From an uncultured Collinsella sp. (GTDB taxonomy: Bacteria > Actinomycetota > Coriobacteriia > Coriobacteriales > Coriobacteriaceae): 46,205 nt of DNA. Position numbers and translations under genes: made by a program. The notes under the pieces were generated by a model. That model saw only the letters and a list, made by a program, of their open reading frames with translations, ran no database searches and was not told the DNA's origin. This document shows, piece by piece, positions 32,403-40,753 of this stretch; position 1 is the stretch's first letter, and each line of letters opens with the position of its first letter. The DNA lies in contig CABRDB010000013.1 of NCBI GenBank assembly GCA_902469555.1, forward strand, positions 1 through 46,205, given 5' to 3'.

Positions 32403-32462
32403 AGGGGATAATACCCCTAAGATAGACAAAACTCTAATACTATAGCACCCTGCTGCCGCCAT
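32403..32462 (-). promoter_or_regulatory. veg-ispE promoter and short leader hairpin
   Basis: On the minus strand an extended -10 TG-C-TATAGT has its hexamer at 32439-32444. A weak -35, TTGCGT, lies 18 nt upstream. The leader then contains AGGGG-N6-CCCCT (32403-32418) followed by TTTT, a compact terminator-like structure about 30 nt before the veg ATG. Confidence 0.6.
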
Positions 32463-32526
32463 ACGCAAGTAGCTAAATAAGCCCGGTCCCAAATACGTAC
32501 CAGACGACAACCTCGCATGACCAGTT

Positions 32527-32554
32527 GTTACGCGGTTTGGTAAAACCGCGTAAC
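32527..32554 (-). repeat. GTTACGCGG palindrome, copy 3, abutting the dtd stop
   Basis: 12-bp perfect arms GTTACGCGGTTT / AAACCGCGTAAC with loop GGTA, directly adjacent to the dtd stop codon. No T-run. Confidence 0.78.
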
Positions 32555-33001
32555 CTAAAGGTTGTCGGTGTCCAAGACGATGGTGAATGGGCCGTCGTTG
32601 ACCAGGTCGACCTTCATGTCGGCGCCAAAGATACCGTGCGCCACATGCTCAACGTCCTCGTGCACAAGCGTCAGGAAGTACTCGTAGAGCTCGTTGGCAA
32701 CATCGGGTGCGCCGGCATCCGTAAACGACGGACGGCGACCGTGGCGGCAGTCGGCGAACAGCGTGAACTGCGACACCACGAGCACCTCGCCGTCGACATC
32801 GGCAAGCGCCAGATTGGTCTTGCCGTTCTCGTCCTCGTTGATACGCAGCCCGCGGAGCTTGCCCCACAGCTTGTCGGCCTCGGCACGCGTATCGCCATGG
32901 CCCACACCCAGCAGCACCAGGTAGCCGCGTCCAATGCGGCCCACGCACTCGCCGTCAACCGTCACGCCGGCGTTGAGCACGCGCTGCACCACCGCACGCA
33001 C
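32555..33001 (-). CDS. dtd: D-aminoacyl-tRNA deacylase
   Basis: DTD hydrolyses D-aminoacyl-tRNAs (and mischarged Gly-tRNA-Ala), protecting translation. The 148-aa protein starts (M)[16 protein letters not shown] and has the catalytic [17 protein letters not shown] motif (about residues 77-93), plus the chirality-selecting Gly-cisPro motif within VNDGPFT (near 137-143). The start codon is GTG, 3 nt after the rdgB stop, with GAGGAG in the end of rdgB. This is tight coupling of two quality-control genes. The stop codon is followed immediately by a GTTACGCGG palindrome. Confidence 0.95.
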   Translation of the reverse strand: MRAVVQRVLNAGVTVDGECVGRIGRGYLVLLGVGHGDTRAEADKLWGKLRGLRINEDENGKTNLALADVDGEVLVVSQFTLFADCRHGRRPSFTDAGAPDVANELYEYFLTLVHEDVEHVAHGIFGADMKVDLVNDGPFTIVLDTDNL

Positions 33002-33004
33002 GGT

Positions 33005-33646
33005 CTACTCCTCGCCTGTCAGCTTGGCGGACAGATGCTCGAGCGCGTGGAAACGATGGCTGATGGCGTTCTTCTCGTCAGCCGTCAGCTCGGCCATGGT
33101 CTTGCCCGGCGTGTCGACCGGCAGGAACAGCGGGTCGTAGCCAAAGCCGTGATCGCCGCGGCCCTCGTGCGCGATAACGCCCTCGCAGGCGCCCTCGCCA
33201 TAGGTGACCAAACCGTCCGTGTCGATGAGCGCGACGACGCTCATAAAGCGCGCAGTGCGGCCCTCGTCGGCCACGCCCTCCAGATTCACGAGAAGCTTGG
33301 CGTTGTTGGCGGCATCGTCTCCGTGCACGCCCGCATAGCGTGCGCTATACACGCCAGGCTCGCCGTCCAGGGCATCAACGACCAAGCCAGAATCATCGGC
33401 AATGGCCATAAGGCCCGTCTCCTCAACCGCAGCCTGCGCCTTGATGATGGCGTTCTCCAAAAACGTCGTGCCGTTTTCCTCGGGGTCCTCAAAATCGCCC
33501 AGCTGGCCGAGCGCCACAAAGCGAACCTCGGGCATGACCTTGCCCAAAATGGCCTCGATCTCGGTGAGCTTATGAGCGTTTCCGGTTGCCACGACGATGG
33601 TCGCCGCCGGGTCGAGGGTGTCGATGTCGATCTTCTCAAGTGCCAT
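33005..33646 (-). CDS. rdgB: XTP/dITP pyrophosphatase (HAM1/RdgB)
   Basis: RdgB removes non-canonical purine nucleoside triphosphates (dITP, XTP). The 213-aa protein has IVVATGNAHKLTEIEAIL (about residues 17-34), the EENGTTFLENAIIKA motif (about 56-70), ADDSGLVVDALDGEPGVYSARYAG (about 83-106) and GFGYDPLF (about 167-174), all hallmark blocks. A 142-nt spacer, with a GGGACAGGT palindrome next to rph, separates it from rph, its usual neighbour. Confidence 0.95.
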   Translation of the reverse strand: MALEKIDIDTLDPAATIVVATGNAHKLTEIEAILGKVMPEVRFVALGQLGDFEDPEENGTTFLENAIIKAQAAVEETGLMAIADDSGLVVDALDGEPGVYSARYAGVHGDDAANNAKLLVNLEGVADEGRTARFMSVVALIDTDGLVTYGEGACEGVIAHEGRGDHGFGYDPLFLPVDTPGKTMAELTADEKNAISHRFHALEHLSAKLTGEE

Positions 33647-33756
33647 AACTGGCCTCCTTGTCTCTATAGCAATACCGCGCCGAGGGCGACGAGGGCCTCT
33701 GCCTCTCCCCTCTCAATCAACGGCAGTCTTGTGTCTAGACGTCTCCGCAGATAAAA

Positions 33757-33788
33757 CCTACCAAAATAAACCTGTCCCTTTTGGCAGG
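33757..33788 (-). repeat. GGGACAGGTTTA palindrome abutting the rph stop
   Basis: Arms CCTACCAAAA and TTTTGGCAGG (one mismatch) enclose AACCTGTCCC. On the minus strand it begins immediately after the TAA of rph. It is related to 26013-26041. Confidence 0.62.
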
Positions 33789-34514
33789 TTAGGCGAGGGC
33801 TTGGCGCTGGAGCTCGATGAGCTCGGCGATACCTTTGTCGCCCAGGTCGAGCAGGGCGTTGAGGCGTTTGCGGTCAAAGGGCGCCTGCTCGCCGGTGCCC
33901 TGGAGCTCGATCATCTCGCCGGTGTCGGTGGCGACGAGGTTCATGTCGACCTCGGCATGACTGTCCTCGGAATAATCGAGGTCAAGCAGCGTATTGCCGT
34001 CGACAACGCCCATGGAGATGGCAGCCACCTGGCCGGTAAGCGGGATGCGCTCGATCTTTCCCGCCTCGACCCACATGGCGAGGGCGTCGCGCAGCGCCAC
34101 CCAGGCGCCGGTAATGCTCGCTGTACGCGTGCCGCCATCGGCCTGAATCACATCGCAGTCGACGGTGACGGTGTACTCGCCGAGCGCCTTCATGTTGACG
34201 ACGGTACGCAGGCTGCGGCCAATGAGGCGCTCGATCTCCATGGAGCGGCCCTTGCGGTTGGCATGCTCGCGCTTGCAGCGCTTGCCGGTCGATGCCGGCA
34301 GCATGGCGTATTCCGCGGTCACCCAGCCGGCCTTAGCTCCCTTTCGCCAGCCCGGCACGCCCTCCTCGATAGTGGCGGCGCACAGCACGCGCGTGTCGCC
34401 GAACTCGGCCAAACACGAGCCGTGGGCGTGCTTCATGACGCCACGGGTGAGCTTAACGGGGCGCAACTCGTTGGCGGCGCGACCGTTAGCGCGGTTGACC
34501 TGCATGTACTCCAT
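33789..34514 (-). CDS. rph: Ribonuclease PH
   Basis: RNase PH is a phosphorolytic 3'-5' exoribonuclease that trims tRNA 3' ends. The 241-aa protein shows the family blocks [31 protein letters not shown] (about residues 18-48), [10 protein letters not shown] (about 67-76), [12 protein letters not shown] (about 94-105), [21 protein letters not shown] (about 116-136) and [16 protein letters not shown] (about 178-193; active-site acidic residues). The length is normal. It stands between murI and rdgB. Confidence 0.95.
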   Translation of the reverse strand: MEYMQVNRANGRAANELRPVKLTRGVMKHAHGSCLAEFGDTRVLCAATIEEGVPGWRKGAKAGWVTAEYAMLPASTGKRCKREHANRKGRSMEIERLIGRSLRTVVNMKALGEYTVTVDCDVIQADGGTRTASITGAWVALRDALAMWVEAGKIERIPLTGQVAAISMGVVDGNTLLDLDYSEDSHAEVDMNLVATDTGEMIELQGTGEQAPFDRKRLNALLDLGDKGIAELIELQRQALA

Positions 34515-34568
34515 AGAAATATCCTTTCGGCAAAAGATGTGGCGAAGGCTTTGGCGGCTGCTTTACAT

Positions 34569-35453
34569 CTATTTCAGCTCATCGATATCGATATGTTCGA
34601 TGCTCTTGAGCGGCTGACCAAAGATAAAGCTACCCGCCACCGCAAACTCGGCAATGTTATCGGCCGTCGTGGCAAAACGATGCTGCGGCTCGGCGGCGTC
34701 GCCCGCCAGCTGCTCGCGGCGCGTGAGGATATCGGTCAGCTCGCGCGTGGTCTCCTCGGCGGAACTCACGACGCGTACCCCAGGCCCCAGCGCATGGCGG
34801 ATAGGTCCCACCAACAGCGGGAAATGCGTACATCCAAGCACCACGGTATCGATACCGTGGTCGCGCAGCGGCTCAACCGTGGCACCCACCAGCGCACGCA
34901 CGGCAGGCGTATCGAAGATGTCCTCGTTCTCAAGCCACTGTTCCTGCAGATGTGCACCCGAGGCAAGCTCGTGTTCGACAACCTCGACAAAGCTCGAGGC
35001 AGGACAGCCGTATACATCGACGCCGGCATCTAGATCCTGAATGGCGCGCGTGTAGGCGCCCGAGCGAATGGTGAGGTTGGTAGCGAGCACGCCCACGCGA
35101 CGCGTACGCGTGCTGTTGATTGCTGCACGGGCACCCGGCGCGATCACGCCGATCACGGGAACGTCGAGCACCTGCTGGGCCAAACGCAAGGCCGCAGCGG
35201 TTGCCGTGTTGCAGGCGATGACCATAATCTTGACGTCGTGCTTCGAAAGCCAACGACCCGCCTGCAACGCAAACGAGCGCACCTCATCCTCGGTGCGCGT
35301 GCCGTAGGGGCAGCGCTTGGTGTCGCCAAAGTAGTAGACGGACTCGTGCGGCAGCGCCGTCGCAATCGCGCGCGCAACCGTCAGACCGCCCAAACCAGAA
35401 TCGAACACGCCAATCGGGCGCGTGTCGCCTGCCGGATTCTCGATATCGGACAT
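34569..35453 (-). CDS. murI: Glutamate racemase
   Basis: MurI makes D-glutamate for peptidoglycan. The 294-aa protein has the N-terminal catalytic block IGVFDSGLGGLTVARA (about residues 13-28), DTKRCPYGTRT, the first catalytic cysteine in VIACNTATAAALR (about 78-90) and the second in LGCTHFPLLV (near 195-204). It is followed by rph after 54 nt and preceded by the HAD phosphatase gene, a run that also includes murE. The C-terminal 25 residues beyond the core have no assigned role. Confidence 0.95.
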   Translation of the reverse strand: MSDIENPAGDTRPIGVFDSGLGGLTVARAIATALPHESVYYFGDTKRCPYGTRTEDEVRSFALQAGRWLSKHDVKIMVIACNTATAAALRLAQQVLDVPVIGVIAPGARAAINSTRTRRVGVLATNLTIRSGAYTRAIQDLDAGVDVYGCPASSFVEVVEHELASGAHLQEQWLENEDIFDTPAVRALVGATVEPLRDHGIDTVVLGCTHFPLLVGPIRHALGPGVRVVSSAEETTRELTDILTRREQLAGDAAEPQHRFATTADNIAEFAVAGSFIFGQPLKSIEHIDIDELK

Positions 35454-35504
35454 TACCTCACCAGTCTCTCTCGAAAAGACATGTCCAAGTGCGGCGACGC
35501 CGCG

Positions 35505-36416
35505 CTACGAACGCGCCGCGACCAGCAGCTCTGCCGTCGCCGCCCAACCGTCGATAATTTTGCCACGCGTAACGAAAGCGTTCTCGCAAGCAGCCAGGAA
35601 CTCAGGCGCGCCGGCGCTCGTCAGGCCATTCTCGACCAGGCAGAACGTGCCCACGTGATCGGCCATGTAGAAGTCGGACTCGGAATCGCCGAGCGCCAAC
35701 GTCTCCTCGCGCTCGATCCCTAGGTGCTCGCAGAAGCGCGCAATGGCGACGCCCTTGTTGAGACCCGCGGGATTGATGTTGAATGCGCGGCCGTCCTCGA
35801 CGCGATCGAGCTCGAGCGTCGTCGGCTTGGACAGGTGAGTCAGATGGCCGTTGCACGCCCAGATCAGACCGCAGCCGGCCTCGTCCAGGATGGCCTGAAC
35901 CTCATCGTCGGGCACATCGCCGCGCATGCCGACGGTGACCTCACGGTATTTGTAGCCGGTCGACATGTCGTTGTGATACTCGATCTTGTGCGGCCAGCGG
36001 GCGAGGATCTTCTCGCACACGCCGGTCTGCTCGATCACCTGGTGCGGCGTGAGGCCGCAAGAGGGGTCGTAGGGCATGTCGCCGGTCAGATACTCCCAAT
36101 CGTTGGCTTTAAGGTCGTACATGACCAGACCGCCCATCTCGCCAATGTAGGAGTTGAGGCCGAGCACGCGCGCGTCCTCGTGGATCATGGTACGGTTGCG
36201 GCCCGAGGTGGGAACCACCTGAATACCAGCGCGAGCGAGCGCCACGACGGCCTCGACGAGTTTGGTCGAGGGGTTGCCGTCGTTGTCGCGCAGCACGCAC
36301 GAGCCGGGTGCAAGCATCGTGGCATCCAGGTCGGTAAAGACGTACTTGACCTTGGCCAAGCGCTCGCGCATCTCGCCCGAAAGCTCGGCGACGGTCGGCA
36401 GGGTATTGTGGGACAT
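35505..36416 (-). CDS. HAD-superfamily hydrolase, Cof/type IIB
   Basis: A 303-aa phosphatase of the haloacid-dehalogenase superfamily. Motif I is VFTDLDATMLAPGS (about residues 27-40; Asp nucleophile in DxD), motif II is the VVPTSGRNRT region, and motifs III/IV lie in GVAIARFCEHLGIEREETLALGDSESDFYMADHVG (about 230-264). The large insert between them marks a C2B (Cof) cap. Members dephosphorylate sugar phosphates or phospho-cofactors; the substrate cannot be read from sequence. The start MSHNTLPTVAEL has GGAG upstream. It lies between murE and murI on the same strand. Confidence 0.85.
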   Translation of the reverse strand: MSHNTLPTVAELSGEMRERLAKVKYVFTDLDATMLAPGSCVLRDNDGNPSTKLVEAVVALARAGIQVVPTSGRNRTMIHEDARVLGLNSYIGEMGGLVMYDLKANDWEYLTGDMPYDPSCGLTPHQVIEQTGVCEKILARWPHKIEYHNDMSTGYKYREVTVGMRGDVPDDEVQAILDEAGCGLIWACNGHLTHLSKPTTLELDRVEDGRAFNINPAGLNKGVAIARFCEHLGIEREETLALGDSESDFYMADHVGTFCLVENGLTSAGAPEFLAACENAFVTRGKIIDGWAATAELLVAARS

Positions 36417-36523
36417 GGTTACTCCGTTTACGTAGAAGGGTTTGGACTTGGACGGCATGTTTTGATTGAGGGAACACGCTTATGGCGACAGCGCACTCAG
36501 GGCGCCGCCGCCATCATGGTTCA

Positions 36524-38086
36524 TTAGTCAAACTGGGCAACATCGATCAGGCGATTGGCCAGCGAAAGGTCGCTCTCGATGGGCACGAACTCGTCGCCCA
36601 CGTGCATGAGCTCCTCGTCACCCTTTGCCAGCAGCAAGACAATGGTGGGAGCATCGGGGTTGACGTACTCCTCGCGCGCCGCCTTGAACGCCGCATGCAC
36701 AGCGGCTTCGCGATCGAGGATGATCTTGTTCGGCGTATCGTCGGGAACATGTTCGGCAAGCTCGCGACAGACCTTCATCGGGTCCTCGTGAGCCGGGTCC
36801 TCATTGGCAAAGATCATCAGGTCGGAATACGGTGCGGCCTCGCGCGGAAGCTGCTCGCGGCGCTCCTGCGCCTTGCCGCCGGCAGCGCCAAACACCGCAA
36901 TGACCGGACTAGCGGGAAACGCGCGCTTGACCGACGAGAAAAGCGAGCGGAACGAAAGCTGGTTGTGCGCGTAGTCGACGACACAAATCACGCGGCCGTC
37001 CTTCGACTCCACGACCTCCATACGGCCCGGCACACGCAGTTTTGAGAGGCCCTTCTTGATAGCCTCGATACCGATGCCGATCTCGCGCGCAGCGGCGATA
37101 GCGACCAGCGCGTTCTCCACGTTAAAGTCGCCCGCGATACCCAGCAGGACCTTCTCCCCCGCCTCGGACTCGTCGGCGCTCATGCCGTGCAAGTTGAACT
37201 CGATGTTAAAGCCGAGCATGCGGACATCGCTCGCCCACAGGCTTGCCTCGGGATGCTCGACGCCAACGGTCACCAAGCGCTCGGCCGTCGACGCTGCCTC
37301 TAGCACACGGTCAACCTCTTCGGTGCCTAGATTCACCACGGCGGTCTTTGCCTGGTCAAAGATCCTGAGTTTGCTCTCAAAATAATCCTCAAACGTGGGG
37401 TGTTCGATCGGCGAGATGTGGTCGCGGCCGATGTTGAGGAAGCACGCCACGTCAAACGGCAGATTCTCGACGCGTTGGTACTTGAGCGCCTGGCTCGAAA
37501 CCTCCATGACCATGGACTGGCGACCGGACGTGCGGCAGTTGGCGATATGGCGCCAGACCTCGGGGGCCTCGGGCGTAGTATTGGTGCTCTCGTAGCACTC
37601 GATGCCATCGTCGGTACTCACCGAGCCGATCATGCCGCAGGACTCGCCCGCCGCTTTGATAATCGACTGGAGCATAAAAGCGGCCGTGGTCTTTCCCTTG
37701 GTACCGGTGATACCCACGATCTTGACGTCGTGGTCGGGACGGTCGTAGACCTCCGGCGGCAACAGGGCCATGGCCGTGCGAACGCTATCAACAACCAGCA
37801 TCGCAGCACCGCTCTCCTGCGCCAGCGGCTCCAGAGACTCGACCAGTGACTCCTCGCACACAAATGCGACGGCGCCCGCATCGAGCGCCATGCTCAAAAA
37901 CGCGGGCTTAAAGGCAGCACCTTTGCAGAAGAACACGTCACCTGCCGAGACCGCGCGCGAATCAAACGAGCAGCCGGTCACGGCACGCTCGTCAACCTGC
38001 TCTGATGCGCGCAGCTCGCCGCACACATCGAGAAGCTTGGCAAGCGTATCGACCGTGGTCACGGTCGCGGAATCCGAATGGTGCAT
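36524..38086 (-). CDS. murE: UDP-N-acetylmuramoyl-tripeptide synthetase (MurE ligase)
   Basis: MurE adds the third (diamino) residue to the peptidoglycan stem peptide using ATP. The 520-aa protein has the N-terminal domain with SFDSRAVSAGDVFFC, the ATP-binding VGITGTKGKTTAAFML (P-loop, about residues 123-138), substrate-site TNTTPEAPE, and MEVSSQALKYQRV. In the region that selects the amino acid, the text is NEDPAHEDP (near 427) where meso-diaminopimelate enzymes have DNPRxEEP. The missing arginine points to L-lysine or L-ornithine, which would fit the ornithine-type cell walls reported for some coriobacteria. It is not in a dcw cluster. Confidence 0.9.
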   Translation of the reverse strand: MHHSDSATVTTVDTLAKLLDVCGELRASEQVDERAVTGCSFDSRAVSAGDVFFCKGAAFKPAFLSMALDAGAVAFVCEESLVESLEPLAQESGAAMLVVDSVRTAMALLPPEVYDRPDHDVKIVGITGTKGKTTAAFMLQSIIKAAGESCGMIGSVSTDDGIECYESTNTTPEAPEVWRHIANCRTSGRQSMVMEVSSQALKYQRVENLPFDVACFLNIGRDHISPIEHPTFEDYFESKLRIFDQAKTAVVNLGTEEVDRVLEAASTAERLVTVGVEHPEASLWASDVRMLGFNIEFNLHGMSADESEAGEKVLLGIAGDFNVENALVAIAAAREIGIGIEAIKKGLSKLRVPGRMEVVESKDGRVICVVDYAHNQLSFRSLFSSVKRAFPASPVIAVFGAAGGKAQERREQLPREAAPYSDLMIFANEDPAHEDPMKVCRELAEHVPDDTPNKIILDREAAVHAAFKAAREEYVNPDAPTIVLLLAKGDEELMHVGDEFVPIESDLSLANRLIDVAQFD

Positions 38087-38148
38087 CTTTCACCTTTCTC
38101 AGCCATTTGGCAGGGACGGTTTTCATAGTAACTGAAACGTGCTCGCGC

Positions 38149-38172
38149 AAAAACGGCTCCCGGAGGAGCCGT
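38149..38172 (-). terminator. Terminator of asnB
   Basis: The perfect 8-bp stem ACGGCTCC / GGAGCCGT with tetraloop TCCG is followed on the minus strand by TTTTTGCG, 26 nt past the asnB stop. Confidence 0.88.
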
Positions 38173-38198
38173 TACGCGCAGGCGTTCGTAAGCCGAGG

Positions 38199-40079
38199 CT
38201 AGGCAGCCTGAACAGAAGGCTGGCCCTCGTCGATAAAGAAGCGCTTGTACCACACTAGGAACACGAGCGGCGTATAGATCTTGCGCTGGAAATCGCCCTT
38301 GCCCGCAAAGTGCAGATCGAGCAGGTGCATGAGCTCGTCGGTATTGAAGAACTCACTTGCCCACGGCGCGGTGAAGTACTCCTTGACATAGTCGTACCAC
38401 TTTTGCTCGCGCAGCCAGTAGACAATCGGCACCGGGAAGCCCACCTTGGGACGGGTGGCCCACTCATCGGGCAGCGACTTGTTGGCAGCGTGGCGGAGTA
38501 CCTGTTTGTTGCCGTTCTCGTTGATGCGGTAGCGGTCGGGAATGTGCTCGGCGAACTCCATGACTTTGCGGTCCAGGAAGGGCACGCGCAGCTCCAGCGA
38601 GTGCGCCATGCACATCTTGTCGGCCTTGAGCAGAATGTCGCCCGGGAGCCACATGTTCATGTCCAAGTACTGCTTCTTGACCAGCTCGGGCTGACCCTTC
38701 ACGCGCGCATAGATGGGAGCGGCAAGCTCGAAGGCGCCATCGCCGGTGTTGTACTCGGGCTTGAGCACGCCGTCGACCTCGCGCTCCGGCCATACCAGAG
38801 CCTGTCCCAGGAACGACTTCTCGGGGATCTCGGCACCCTTGACCAGGAAGTTATGTCCCTTGAAGTACGGCATATGCAGCGCCAGGTTACCGAGCGCGCG
38901 ACGGATGGGCAGCGGCACCATCTTTTTGTACTTGCGCACCGGGACCGTGTCCTCGTAGTAGGCGTAGCCGCCAAAGAGCTCGTCGGCGCCTTCGCCCGAA
39001 AGCACGACGGTGACGTCCTTGCGGGCCATCTCGGCCAAGAACCACAGCGGCACGGAAGACAGGTTGGACTGCGGCTCGTCCATGTGATACTGGATGTCCT
39101 CGAGCGCACCGAAGAACTCGTCGGCGGTAATCATCTTGCGGACGTTCTCGACGCCGAGCTTATCGGAAAGCTCCTTGGCGTAGTTGGTCTCGTTAAAGTT
39201 CTTGTAGTCAAAGCCCACCGAGAAGGTCTTGTCGGGCATGAGGCAAGCGGCGATGTAGCTGGAGTCGACGCCACCGGAGAGGAACGACGCGACCTTGACG
39301 TCGGCGATACGATGGGCCTCGACGCTCTCGTGCACGACCTCGTCCAGCTCATCGACATACTCTTCGAACGGCTTCTCGACGGCAGAGTAATCGCAATCCC
39401 AGTAGCGCTCGATGTTCATCTTGCCGGTCGGGATATCGACGGTAAAGTAGTGCGCCGGCGGCAGCTTGTAGACACCCTCGAAGAAGGTCTCCTCGGTTGC
39501 CGAATACTGCAGCGTCATGTACGGACGCAGGGCCTTTTTGTTGACCGCCTTGTGGAAGTGCGGGTAGTCCAAGAAGCTCTTGATCTCGGAACCAAAGAGC
39601 ACGCCCGGAGCGCCGTCGCCCGCATCGGCCATGGGATAGTAGTAAAGCGGCTTGATGCCAAAGATGTCGCGGGCGCCAAAAAGCTTGTTCTTCTTTTTGT
39701 CCCAGATGACGAAGGCGTACATACCGCGCAAGCGATCGAGTACGGCCTCGCCCCACTCCTCGTAGCCGTGCAGGAGGCTCTCGGTGTCGGCGCCGCAGTG
39801 GAACTTGTAGCCCTTGGCCTCGAGCTCGGAACGGAGTTCTTGGAAGTTGTAGATCTCGCCGTTGAAGACAATGACGACGCTACCGTCCTCGTTGGCCATG
39901 GGTTGGGCGCCAGCCTCGGTCAGGTCGAGGATCGACAGGCGGCGGAAGCCCAGGGCAACGCGGCCGTCGATAAACTGACCGCCCATGTCGGGACCGCGAT
40001 GGACGATGCGGTCCATCATCTTGGTGAGCACCTCGGATTGGTTATCCGTCCCACCGACAAAACCGACAAAACCGCACAT
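38199..40079 (-). CDS. asnB: Asparagine synthetase (glutamine-hydrolysing)
   Basis: AsnB converts aspartate, glutamine and ATP into asparagine. The 626-aa protein starts MCGFVGFVGG, exposing the class II glutaminase Cys after Met removal, with RRLSILDL, NGEIYN and the GADTE motif in the N-terminal domain (1-200). The synthetase domain follows with the PP-loop SFLSGGVDSSYIAA (about residues 255-268) and GEGADELFGGYAYY (about 360-373). Length and motifs fit the bacterial AsnB class. The ATG has GAGGGGA upstream, and a TATACT -10-like box lies about 50 nt before it (40131-40136, minus strand). Confidence 0.95.
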   Translation of the reverse strand: MCGFVGFVGGTDNQSEVLTKMMDRIVHRGPDMGGQFIDGRVALGFRRLSILDLTEAGAQPMANEDGSVVIVFNGEIYNFQELRSELEAKGYKFHCGADTESLLHGYEEWGEAVLDRLRGMYAFVIWDKKKNKLFGARDIFGIKPLYYYPMADAGDGAPGVLFGSEIKSFLDYPHFHKAVNKKALRPYMTLQYSATEETFFEGVYKLPPAHYFTVDIPTGKMNIERYWDCDYSAVEKPFEEYVDELDEVVHESVEAHRIADVKVASFLSGGVDSSYIAACLMPDKTFSVGFDYKNFNETNYAKELSDKLGVENVRKMITADEFFGALEDIQYHMDEPQSNLSSVPLWFLAEMARKDVTVVLSGEGADELFGGYAYYEDTVPVRKYKKMVPLPIRRALGNLALHMPYFKGHNFLVKGAEIPEKSFLGQALVWPEREVDGVLKPEYNTGDGAFELAAPIYARVKGQPELVKKQYLDMNMWLPGDILLKADKMCMAHSLELRVPFLDRKVMEFAEHIPDRYRINENGNKQVLRHAANKSLPDEWATRPKVGFPVPIVYWLREQKWYDYVKEYFTAPWASEFFNTDELMHLLDLHFAGKGDFQRKIYTPLVFLVWYKRFFIDEGQPSVQAA

Positions 40080-40250
40080 ATACTATCCCCTCTGCTGTTG
40101 CTGGGCATCAAATCGAATCAGTAGCTTTTGAGTATACCCGAGGGCGTAAAGAGGGGCGGAATGTTCAGGCAATCTCAACTGAATCAGCTCCGCTGTGACA
40201 CGCGCGAGTTACCTTTAATGGATATGAGGTGAATGAGGCGATTGTTTTGC

Positions 40251-40262
40251 TATACTCTCTCC
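40251..40262 (+). promoter_or_regulatory. Promoter of tRNA-Val
   Basis: An extended -10, TTTTGC-TATACT (hexamer 40251-40256), ends 10 nt before the mature tRNA start. No good -35 is visible, as is common with extended -10 promoters. Confidence 0.6.
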
Positions 40263-40266
40263 GCAC

Positions 40267-40342
40267 GGGCGATTGGCGCAACGGTTAGCGCAGGTGCTTT
40301 ACACGCACAAGGCTGGGGGTTCGAATCCCTCATCGCCCACCA
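40267..40342 (+). tRNA. tRNA-Val (UAC)
   Basis: The acceptor is GGGCGAT/ATCGCCC with discriminator A and an encoded CCA. The anticodon arm GGTGC-TTTACAC-GCACA gives anticodon UAC (Val), with the outermost stem pair mismatched. It is on the plus strand, opposite to its neighbours. Its last 18 nt and following terminator are repeated twice downstream. Confidence 0.9.
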
Positions 40343-40351
40343 CTGATTTGG

Positions 40352-40379
40352 AAACGGTCCTCGAAAGGGGACCGTTTTT
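40352..40379 (+). terminator. Terminator of tRNA-Val (array copy 1)
   Basis: The stem AAACGGTCC / GGACCGTTT is followed by TTTTTG, 10 nt after the tRNA CCA. Confidence 0.88.
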
Positions 40380-40536
40380 GTTTGCGCCCATTTCATGGGA
40401 TTCGAACCCGCAAGGGTGCGGAGCTGAGGAAACGCGAAGCGTTTTCCAGCGCAGCACGCGAGGGCCGTAGGCCCGAAGCGAGAGCGGGCGGCGTCAGCCG
40501 CACGCGACATCCCTCATCGCCCACCACTGATTTAAT

Positions 40537-40568
40537 AGGCTCCCAGCAATGGGAGCCTTTCTTTTTTT
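40537..40568 (+). terminator. Array terminator, copy 2
   Basis: The stem AGGCTCCC / GGGAGCCT, loop AGCAAT, followed by TTTCTTTTTTT. The stem sequence differs from copy 1 but pairing is kept. Confidence 0.82.
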
Positions 40569-40722
40569 GGGCCCATCGCAGAGGGATTCGAACCCGACAG
40601 GGTGCGGAGCTGAGAAAACGCGCAAGCGTTTTCCAGCGCAGCACGCGAGGGCCGTAGGCCCGAAGCGAGAGCGGGCGGCGAAGCCGCACGCGACATCCCT
40701 TATCGCCCACCACTGAATTGTT

Positions 40723-40753
40723 AGGCCTCCAGCGATGGAGGCCTTTCTTTTTT
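40723..40753 (+). terminator. Array terminator, copy 3
   Basis: The stem AGGCCTCC / GGAGGCCT, loop AGCGAT, followed by TTTCTTTTTT. Two compensatory changes relative to copy 2. Confidence 0.82.

Noticed and set aside
40273..40713. Reading frames over the tRNA-Val array
   Set aside because: They consist of translated tRNA T-arm and repeat sequence (WDSNPQ/MRDSNPQ-type peptides), a well-known source of false genes.
40325..40716. Integrative element bounded by att sites at tRNA-Val
   Set aside because: The direct repeats are only 184-186 bp apart with no integrase or cargo; the repeats extend to terminators and structural blocks, so tandem duplication explains them better. Kept as one possible origin in the findings.
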